Positions 1 through 4,689 of a stretch of DNA of 5,875 nucleotides are shown piece by piece. Both the position numbers and the translations under genes were made by a program. This DNA comes from Candidatus Saccharibacteria bacterium UBA3749 (lineage in GTDB: Bacteria; Patescibacteriota; Saccharimonadia; Saccharimonadales; Saccharimonadaceae). The notes under the pieces are model-generated. The model searched no databases and was not told the DNA's origin. It saw only the letters and a list, made by a program, of their open reading frames with translations. Location of the stretch: the NCBI GenBank assembly GCA_002371235.1, contig DFGN01000016.1:1-5875 (forward strand). Reading direction: 5' to 3'. Within the stretch, counting starts at the first letter, position 1. Every line of letters starts with the position of its first letter.

Positions 1-531
1 AATAGTACTATCTACTTTAATACCATAGCTAATATTAAAAGTATCATTAATATCAGTACTAGGACTAGCTGTATCAACTGGTGATTTTAATAATGATTCA
101 GTAGAAGATAATGGTGAGAAGATAGTAGAACTGGTGGGAGTAGTATCTAGTGTATAGCCCCATTTGTTAGTATTATTATTACTACTAAGACTAGAAGTAC
201 CATCTACTGAAGTAAAGGAGGCAGTAGAATCTAGTGTATTATTAGTACTATCATACTTATATAGGTTACTACCAGTTGGAGTAGCTATAGTTAGATTATA
301 ACCACTTCTACAGTCTGATACTACATTAATGGATTCACTATGAATAGAAGTACCATCTCCGGCTGGAGAGACATCTAGAGTAATAGAACTAGAGGTTGAG
401 ATGGATGCAGAGTAGGCAGAGACAGAGGATGGATTAAGAACATTAAACATACTACTAAAAACTACAGTAAGGCCTAGAATACTAGGCGCTCCTGCCACAT
501 AATGCTTCCAATATGTATTTTTATGTTTCAT
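1..531 (-). CDS. Secreted Ser/Thr/Asn-rich surface protein, C-terminus cut by window edge
   Basis: The reading frame runs from ATG at 531 to the left edge without a stop, giving 177 codons; the C-terminus is missing. The start is supported by an SD-like AAAGGTG just upstream. The protein starts with a Lys/His-rich stretch (residues 2-10) and a hydrophobic segment (about 12-32), followed by a likely signal peptidase site after Ser-Val-Ser-Ala (36-39). The mature part is dominated by Ser, Thr, Asn and Asp, with one Cys (C74, in SDCRSGY), an NKWGY motif (122-126) and ISYGIKVD near the cut (about residues 167-174). This layout resembles repetitive beta-rich exported proteins common in Saccharibacteria, where the YGVKVD-like motif precedes a terminal beta strand; that match is from memory. 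The gene is AT-rich and almost free of CpG, unlike its neighbours. Function is unknown; a surface, adhesin or coat protein is inferred. Confidence 0.75.
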   Translation of the reverse strand, partial: MKHKNTYWKHYVAGAPSILGLTVVFSSMFNVLNPSSVSAYSASISTSSSITLDVSPAGDGTSIHSESINVVSDCRSGYNLTIATPTGSNLYKYDSTNNTLDSTASFTSVDGTSSLSSNNNTNKWGYTLDTTPTSSTIFSPLSSTESLLKSPVDTASPSTDINDTFNISYGIKVDSTI

Positions 532-535
532 TAAA

Positions 536-542
536 CACCTTT
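536..542 (-). promoter_or_regulatory. Ribosome binding site of the surface protein gene
   Basis: On the minus strand AAAGGTG lies 4 nt before the ATG at 531. AGGTG pairs with the 3' part of the usual anti-SD, so the effective spacing is normal. It fixes the start codon of the leftmost gene. Confidence 0.65.
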
Positions 543-568
543 TTAATATATGACCTTTATATACCTAT

Positions 569-597
569 ATATTATATTGGTTGTGGTTAGTTGTCAA
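569..597 (-). promoter_or_regulatory. Strong sigma70-type promoter for the surface protein gene
   Basis: On the minus strand a perfect TTGACA (597-592) is followed by TATAAT (576-571) at 15-bp spacing, or by the overlapping TAATAT (574-569) at the optimal 17 bp. Transcription would start near 560-565, leaving a leader of about 30 nt that carries the SD site. Upstream of the -35 box, 600-626 consists of A and T tracts resembling an UP element. Together these suggest high expression of the surface protein. Confidence 0.75.
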
Positions 598-599
598 GA

Positions 600-626
600 G
601 GTTTTTAGTAAATTTTTGAAAATTTT
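600..626 (-). promoter_or_regulatory. A/T-tract region, possible UP element
   Basis: Between the stop codon of the LCP gene (633-635) and the -35 box lie phased A and T tracts. They include a short all-A/T inverted repeat (610-616 with 619-625, 2-nt loop). The position just upstream of a perfect -35 box suits an UP element. The stem has no G-C pairs, so it is a poor intrinsic terminator for the LCP gene, although weak termination cannot be excluded. Confidence 0.4.
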
Positions 627-632
627 GAGAGT

Positions 633-2375
633 TTAATTGTTGGATTCTTGTCCGCCAAGGATTAGGACGTAATTATAGTCATGATTAATGGTTTCTGGTA
701 GTTCCTCGTAGGATTTGGCAGTGGTTGAATATCTTTCTTCTAATAGTTTCTTGGTACCCGGAGTGGAATTATCAAGTGAATAGAGCATATATTTATCCGG
801 GAAATCTCCTTCGGGCGCATTGTCAGCATCGACATAAGGATAACCGGCTTCTTCGAGGGCTAATTTCTCGTCTGCGGCTAGACCGTAAGTGTCTGTGGCA
901 TTAAGAACTAGAATGCTGGCTTCTTCGTAGACACGGGGATCGTTGCTAAGCATCTTTGCAACAAACTCGTGGATACTATCATAATAACCGGCGCCACCAC
1001 GAGGTAGAACATAAGAAATGCCATTGATGTTGCCAGTAGTCATATAATCTGGGTAAAGTGAGATTTGGCGCATACTGTCAAAATCAAAATCGTAGGACAG
1101 ATTGGCGAGAGATTTCATCTCATCCAGTGAGAAATTTGTGCGGATATTGTCGCCAAGGGTGGAGGCGAGATTCACGAGATCGATAAGGGAAAGGTCCTTT
1201 TCGGTGATTCTTCTTTTGATGCCGACAAGGATTTTTTGCTGAGAAGCGCCACGGCTAAAGTCGCCACCAACGGTGCCGTGACGAGCGCGGGCGAGACCTA
1301 GGGCCTGCTCGCCATTAAGTGTGTATTCAACGCCCGGTTCGTAAACAGCGCCGGTCCAATAATAATCATAAATTCCTTCATCTAATGTAATGGTAATGCC
1401 GTCTAAGATATCGACAATCTGGATTAGTGAACCCCAGTTGAGATGAGCAAAGTACTGAAAATCCATACCAAGGATGTCGCCAACTTCATACATAAGAGCT
1501 TGGGCTGCTGCAGCTTCTTCTTCGGTAGTAGCGTCGCCACTGCCGCCGTTGCACCAGTAGACTTCGTTGATTTTGCCAGTAGCAGTACAGGTAGGAGAAG
1601 CCTTGAGATCGCGAGGTAATGATAACATGGCGATGTCGCCGGTGTCTTGATTGAGGCTGATAGCCATAATGGAATCCGTGAGTTGGGCGCCGGCGTGGAC
1701 GCCGTTGCCTTCATCGCCGGCCATGTTGTAGCCACTGGTGCCGAAGGCGAGAATGTTGGTGCGGCCGTTTTCATCGGTCTTTAGACGTTCGTAGGTTGGT
1801 TCGATAAATTTGATAAGATCGAGAACATTGCCTTGGCCACCGGTAATCTTAGCAATAATGTCGTTGCCCCAGAAAACAAGCCAAGTGATGCCACCGATGA
1901 TTGCTAGGACTATTATTAATAGTATGGCGGTGATAGTTTTACGGAGTTTGGACACGGGCTTTTTCTCTTTCTTTAACTTTTTGGAAGGCTTGTGTGACTT
2001 GGCCTGATTGCTGGATGCGTTTATGGAGGATTCTTGAAGTTCGCCAGTATTTTCGTCGAAACTAAAGACTTGAGTGGGTTTTAGAAATTCGGCGGTAATG
2101 TCTGAAGTAACAGCTGTTTTGGTGGAGTTGGCGAGATTCTGAGTAGTGGTTGGAGTAGGTTTTGAGCTAATAGTGGATGATTTAGCGGATTTTGTGAGTT
2201 TGACTGATTTGGTGATTGTATCGTGGGGCTTAAGGGTGATGTGCTTGGTGGTCTTATTCTTCGCGATTTTGATCGGTTGTTTGTTCAAAGATGATGTTTC
2301 TACGGTGGCTGTTTTGGCCACGGCTGCTTCAGAGCGACGAGAAACTAGCCCATCAATTGATTTATTCTTTTCCAT
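633..2375 (-). CDS. LytR-CpsA-Psr (LCP) family cell-wall glycopolymer ligase with LytR_C domain
   Basis: This 580-residue membrane protein belongs to the LCP family, which transfers lipid-linked glycopolymers onto peptidoglycan outside the membrane. Residues 1-146 are a low-complexity Thr/Ser/Lys-rich cytoplasmic tail ending in a Lys-rich stretch (132-146). A membrane helix follows (147-169), and the LCP domain spans about 205-395. Visible family motifs are TDSIM (D234), SLPRD (R255, D256), KIN (268-270), and the Arg-rich block with R363, R365, D372, R375 and Q379/Q380, which normally binds the polyprenyl pyrophosphate substrate. C263 and C275 could form a disulfide. Residues about 485-575 (SILVLNATDTYGLA onward) match a LytR_C domain. 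ATG at 2375 is the only start that keeps the tail; it has no SD and lies 8 nt from a -10 box. The stop is TAA. It is transcribed away from the LexA-like gene. Family assignment is firm; the polymer is unknown. Confidence 0.93.
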   Translation of the reverse strand: MEKNKSIDGLVSRRSEAAVAKTATVETSSLNKQPIKIAKNKTTKHITLKPHDTITKSVKLTKSAKSSTISSKPTPTTTQNLANSTKTAVTSDITAEFLKPTQVFSFDENTGELQESSINASSNQAKSHKPSKKLKKEKKPVSKLRKTITAILLIIVLAIIGGITWLVFWGNDIIAKITGGQGNVLDLIKFIEPTYERLKTDENGRTNILAFGTSGYNMAGDEGNGVHAGAQLTDSIMAISLNQDTGDIAMLSLPRDLKASPTCTATGKINEVYWCNGGSGDATTEEEAAAAQALMYEVGDILGMDFQYFAHLNWGSLIQIVDILDGITITLDEGIYDYYWTGAVYEPGVEYTLNGEQALGLARARHGTVGGDFSRGASQQKILVGIKRRITEKDLSLIDLVNLASTLGDNIRTNFSLDEMKSLANLSYDFDFDSMRQISLYPDYMTTGNINGISYVLPRGGAGYYDSIHEFVAKMLSNDPRVYEEASILVLNATDTYGLAADEKLALEEAGYPYVDADNAPEGDFPDKYMLYSLDNSTPGTKKLLEERYSTTAKSYEELPETINHDYNYVLILGGQESNN

Positions 2376-2385
2376 TGTATATAAT
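2357..2385 (+). promoter_or_regulatory. Promoter of the LexA-like gene, shared palindromic -10
   Basis: TATAAT at 2380-2385 is preceded at exactly 17 bp by TTGATT (2357-2362, 4 of 6 consensus positions), which lies inside the first codons of the LCP gene. The ATG at 2394 is 8 nt downstream of the -10 box. Transcription would start at A2392 or A2394, giving a leaderless or nearly leaderless mRNA. This is the mirror image of the LCP promoter, and the two -10 boxes overlap by 2 bp. Confidence 0.7.
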
Positions 2386-2389
2386 TATA
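2380..2389. repeat. Perfect 10-bp palindrome TATAATTATA forming two overlapping -10 boxes
   Basis: The sequence equals its own reverse complement and reads TATAAT from either side. Its centre, between 2384 and 2385, is also the exact centre between the two divergent start codons (2375 and 2394). The palindrome does not extend further: positions 2379 and 2390 do not pair. Confidence 0.95.
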
Positions 2390-2412
2390 GCATATGGGTA
2401 TTAAATTAACAA
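2384..2412 (-). promoter_or_regulatory. Promoter of the LCP gene, shared palindromic -10
   Basis: On the minus strand TATAAT (2389-2384) lies 8 nt before the ATG at 2375. A -35-like TTGTTA (2412-2407, 4 of 6 consensus positions) sits 17 bp further upstream, inside codons 5-7 of the LexA-like gene. The expected start of transcription is at A2378, A2376 or the A of the ATG, so the leader would be 0-3 nt with no SD. The -10 is half of the palindrome TATAATTATA at 2380-2389. Confidence 0.7.
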
Positions 2413-2720
2413 AAAAACAATTAGCGGTTTTAAATTATTTGCAGGATTTTACGGAAGAGAAGGGATATTCGCCATCCTATCGAGAAATCCAGGCTGGACT
2501 TGGGTTATCCTCAGTGTCAGCAGTGGCAGAACATATTGATCATCTAGTGGAGAAGGGTGTTTTAAAAAAAGTGCCGGGCGCGGCAAGATCATTAGAGATT
2601 CTGGATTATAAACATGAAGAGACGGTGGAGTTGTTTAAGGTTCGGATGATGGATTGTACGGATGAAGAAAAGTCGGTATTAGAGAAAGCCGGTGAAATTC
2701 TTGGATTAGATTTGGAATAG
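2394..2720 (+). CDS. Stand-alone LexA-type winged-helix DNA-binding protein without peptidase domain
   Basis: The 108-residue protein matches the N-terminal DNA-binding domain of LexA. LTKKQLAVLNYLQDF (5-19) is the first helix. GYSPSYREIQAGLGLSS (24-40) leads into the helix-turn-helix. The recognition helix is about 38-51, and a wing ends in GAARSLEIL (62-70). A full LexA is about 200 residues, with an S24 peptidase domain that carries a self-cleavage Ala-Gly site and a Ser/Lys dyad. Here only an acidic 38-residue tail follows (71-108), with nothing resembling that domain. The start is supported by alignment of the family N-terminus; no SD is present. The gene ends with TAG 26 nt before the CotH-like gene, so co-transcription is possible. 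Inferred role: transcriptional regulator, possibly of its own shared promoter, that cannot be inactivated by RecA-stimulated self-cleavage. It should not be called a complete SOS repressor. Confidence 0.85.
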   Translation: MGIKLTKKQLAVLNYLQDFTEEKGYSPSYREIQAGLGLSSVSAVAEHIDHLVEKGVLKKVPGAARSLEILDYKHEETVELFKVRMMDCTDEEKSVLEKAGEILGLDLE

Positions 2721-2740
2721 AGAGAGGTTCGTGATAGAAT
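2712..2740 (+). promoter_or_regulatory. Putative promoter just before the CotH-like gene
   Basis: TTGGAA (2712-2717, 4 of 6) and TAGAAT (2735-2740, 5 of 6) are separated by exactly 17 bp; the -35-like box overlaps the end of the LexA-like gene. Only 6 nt separate the -10-like box from the ATG at 2747, so a transcript from here would be leaderless. Both boxes are imperfect, and read-through from the LexA-like gene is an alternative. Confidence 0.5.
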
Positions 2741-2746
2741 GGGGGT

Positions 2747-4042
2747 ATGAAAAGGGTCAGATGGTTTTTGGTTGTTGTTTTGTTGATTCTTATAATAGGG
2801 ACACTTGGCGCAGTATTGTGGCTATCGCTTCGTGATGACCCACAGAGCAGGTTCGAGCACAGAGGTGTGCCGATTATTAATATAGATTTGCGGGATGTTA
2901 GTGTTGACGAAATTGACGAGGGAAGCAAGGAGACGAAATACTATGGTAACAAGGTTACTATATATGACAACAATAAGACCAATGAATACTTGGATGTAGA
3001 AATAAAGGGAAGGGGAAATGGGACTTGGAGTCGGGAAAAGAAGCCGTATAGAATAAAGTTTGACGAAAAAGTGGATTTATTTGATATGGGTAAAGCGAAG
3101 ACATGGTGCCTACTTGCCAATGCGCTGGATGCGACTAAACTGAGAACAGAAATGGCTTTTAATGTGGCGAGAATACTTGAGATGGATTACGCTATGGAGG
3201 GGAAGTTTGTAGAATTATACATGAATGGCGAATATCGAGGCTTGTATTACTTAACACATGAGATGGGGATTGGAAAATCGGTAGTAGATTTGAAAGATCC
3301 ATTTGGTATATTGGTTGAGTTAGATAATATATACTGGTCTAGCGAAGAATACTATGAAACGCATAATGGTGATAAGTTTGTAGTAAAAGATGCAGTGGTA
3401 GATGATAATGCTAAGCTCGCGATGGAGAATTTTTTGATGAAGTTTAATGCGCTTGAGTTTGCAATTAGTCAGAATGATTTTAAAAGAATAGAAGAGTTGG
3501 CAGATGTAGAATCTTTTGCGAAGTATTATTTATTATCCGAGTTTGTTGTAAATCCAGATGCTTACTGGACAAGTTTTTATTTTAATATGGATGGCATAGA
3601 TGACAAAATTCATGCTGGGCCGGGTTGGGATTTTGATCTAGCTTTTGCTAATCGGAGATGGGGGAATTGGCTGGGCGAACGATTTTATTCGCCGACGGAG
3701 ACGATGGTACGAAAAGAGGAGTTAATGTCGGAGCAAGAATATGCTGAAAAAGGATTAGAAAACTGGTGGTCTTCCAGTAATATGTTGTCGAGAATAATGT
3801 TTGAATTAGTGAGGCTGCCAGAGTTTCAGGAGAAGGTTAAGAGATTATTCAATGAATTCTTGCTTGGGAAGAGGGATGAAGTCGTTAATGTGCTATTGAC
3901 ACGGGCTAATGAGATTGAAGGACTAGTGAAGATTGATGAAAAAAAATGGGAAGGGGAGGGTTTTCGCGACGAGGTAGATAAGATGGCGGATTGGATTACT
4001 GAACGATATAATTATATGGAGAGTTTGTATTTGCAAAATTAA
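2747..4042 (+). CDS. Membrane-anchored CotH-family atypical protein kinase
   Basis: The 431-residue protein has a short basic N-terminus (MKRVR), one membrane helix (about 6-28) and a large domain predicted to face outward. CotH-family motifs appear in order: KGRGNGTW (87-94), KKPYRIKF (98-105), WCLLANALDATKLR (120-133), VELYMNGEYRGLYYLT (155-170), VVNPDAYW (267-274) and GPGWDFDLAF (291-300). CotH of Bacillus phosphorylates spore-coat proteins using an atypical kinase fold. The spacing of D271 and D295 here is close to that of the two acidic active-site residues reported for that enzyme, so these are the candidate catalytic or metal-binding residues. Bacteria of this type do not sporulate, so the substrate must differ; a Ser/Thr-rich exported protein is one guess. 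ATG at 2747 is the natural start, but no SD is well placed: AGAGAGG lies 19 nt away and GGGGG almost touches the ATG. The stop is TAA, 38 nt before the next gene. Confidence 0.88.
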   Translation: MKRVRWFLVVVLLILIIGTLGAVLWLSLRDDPQSRFEHRGVPIINIDLRDVSVDEIDEGSKETKYYGNKVTIYDNNKTNEYLDVEIKGRGNGTWSREKKPYRIKFDEKVDLFDMGKAKTWCLLANALDATKLRTEMAFNVARILEMDYAMEGKFVELYMNGEYRGLYYLTHEMGIGKSVVDLKDPFGILVELDNIYWSSEEYYETHNGDKFVVKDAVVDDNAKLAMENFLMKFNALEFAISQNDFKRIEELADVESFAKYYLLSEFVVNPDAYWTSFYFNMDGIDDKIHAGPGWDFDLAFANRRWGNWLGERFYSPTETMVRKEELMSEQEYAEKGLENWWSSSNMLSRIMFELVRLPEFQEKVKRLFNEFLLGKRDEVVNVLLTRANEIEGLVKIDEKKWEGEGFRDEVDKMADWITERYNYMESLYLQN

Positions 4043-4058
4043 AGAACTTATGTATAAT
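4031..4058 (+). promoter_or_regulatory. Putative promoter for the small membrane protein and lysozyme-like gene pair
   Basis: A consensus TATAAT (4053-4058), with TG directly before it, lies in the 38-bp gap after the CotH-like gene. TTGCAA (4031-4036, 4 of 6) lies 16 bp upstream, inside the last codons of that gene. Transcription would start near 4065, leaving a leader of about 15 nt that contains AGGAGA. Confidence 0.6.
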
Positions 4059-4064
4059 TAGAGT

Positions 4065-4070
4065 AGGAGA
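4065..4070 (+). promoter_or_regulatory. Ribosome binding site before the gene at 4081
   Basis: AGGAGA ends 10 nt before the ATG at 4081, a slightly long but workable SD spacing. It supports this start. If the promoter at 4031-4058 is used, this site lies at the very 5' end of the mRNA, which could weaken it unless read-through transcripts dominate. Confidence 0.55.
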
Positions 4071-4080
4071 ATTGTAATTT

Positions 4081-4689
4081 ATGGCAGCAAAAAAACACCA
4101 AAAAAATAAAAAAATCACTTATGTCGTAATAATGTTTGTACTTTTTGTGATAGCGGCGTTTGTGGTTTATTTGGTGTGGGAAGGATTGTTTGCTGACAAA
4201 AAAGGTGAAGATGGAGCGGCCGAGGTTGAGAAAACTGAGACTGTGATTCGTAGAGGAAGTAGTGAGAACGGGAAAGAAAATGATTCTAAAAATGAGACCA
4301 ATGATGGGACTGATGAAAATAAGACTGAGACAGAAACAGAAGATAATACTAAAAAACCAAAAATAGAGCAGTACGATGGTGATGCTCCAAATGTTTATGA
4401 TAGTTTATCTGGAGTGATAACTTATGCCGGGGTGGCAGGTAACAAGTTGATAGTAAGAGTGAATATTGATCAGTATTTGGAGGATGGGAGATGTGAACTA
4501 TCTCTACTTAAGAATGATATGGTCGCATACAGTAGTGAAGTGAATTTGATTCCCGATGTAACAACTTCAACTTGTGAAGGGTTTGATGTGCCTTTAGCGG
4601 ATTTAGGTGAGAACGGACTAGTGAAAATTAAAATAAGCATAACCTATGGTGATAAATCTGGAGTAATATGGGGAGAAACAAACATATGA
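4081..4689 (+). CDS. Small membrane-anchored extracytoplasmic protein of unknown function
   Basis: The 202-residue protein has a Lys-rich cytoplasmic start (residues 4-11), one membrane helix (about 13-33) and a hydrophilic Glu/Lys/Asn/Thr-rich linker (about 38-96). A compact domain follows (97-202), with the strand-like segments SGVITYAGVAGNKLIVRVNI and VKIKISITYG. C138 and C165 are the only cysteines and would both be outside, so a disulfide is plausible. The C-terminal domain resembles a conserved hypothetical family I recall from Saccharibacteria (IDQYL, TTSTCEGF, DKSGVI motifs); no function is known to me. The stop TGA overlaps the next start as ATGA, so it is probably translated together with the lysozyme-like protein and may be its partner or anchor. 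The first 35 bases contain three runs of seven A, encoding the Lys-rich start. Confidence 0.82.
   Translation: MAAKKHQKNKKITYVVIMFVLFVIAAFVVYLVWEGLFADKKGEDGAAEVEKTETVIRRGSSENGKENDSKNETNDGTDENKTETETEDNTKKPKIEQYDGDAPNVYDSLSGVITYAGVAGNKLIVRVNIDQYLEDGRCELSLLKNDMVAYSSEVNLIPDVTTSTCEGFDVPLADLGENGLVKIKISITYGDKSGVIWGETNI
4670..4675 (+). promoter_or_regulatory. Ribosome binding site of the lysozyme-like gene
   Basis: GGGGAG lies 10 nt before the ATG at 4686, inside the end of the preceding gene. With the ATGA stop/start overlap it suggests both fresh initiation and translational coupling, and it supports ATG 4686 as the start. Confidence 0.5.

Noticed and set aside
610..625. AAATTTT / AAAATTT hairpin as a terminator of the LCP gene
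   Set aside because: The stem has no G-C pairs and would be unstable. The position upstream of a perfect -35 box is better explained as an A/T-rich promoter element.
1691..1704. GC-rich 6-bp inverted repeat CGGCGT-GG-ACGCCG
   Set aside because: It lies inside the LCP coding region. The loop is too short, and no T-run follows on either strand, so it is not a terminator or operator I can support.
1424..1774. Open frame of 116 codons on the minus strand inside the LCP gene
   Set aside because: It lies in another frame of the same strand, within the conserved LCP domain. The peptide is low-complexity and has no recognisable domain.
1810..2007. Open frame of 65 codons on the plus strand opposite the LCP gene
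   Set aside because: It is antisense to the membrane helix and Lys-rich region of the LCP gene. Its hydrophobicity is a by-product of that composition, and no SD or promoter was seen.
2376..2393. LexA or SOS operator in the divergent gap
   Set aside because: The 18-bp gap holds only the A/T palindrome and no CGAAC-N4-GTTCG-like or CTG-N10-CAG-like sequence.
2146..2409. Open frame of 87 codons on the plus strand running into the LexA-like start
   Set aside because: It is antisense to the LCP tail and crosses the divergent promoter. The hydrophobic Val/Leu-rich peptide reflects the complement of Thr/Lys codons.
2635..2928. Open frame of 97 codons on the minus strand
   Set aside because: It overlaps the ends of the LexA-like and CotH-like genes on the opposite strand, both well supported by homology.
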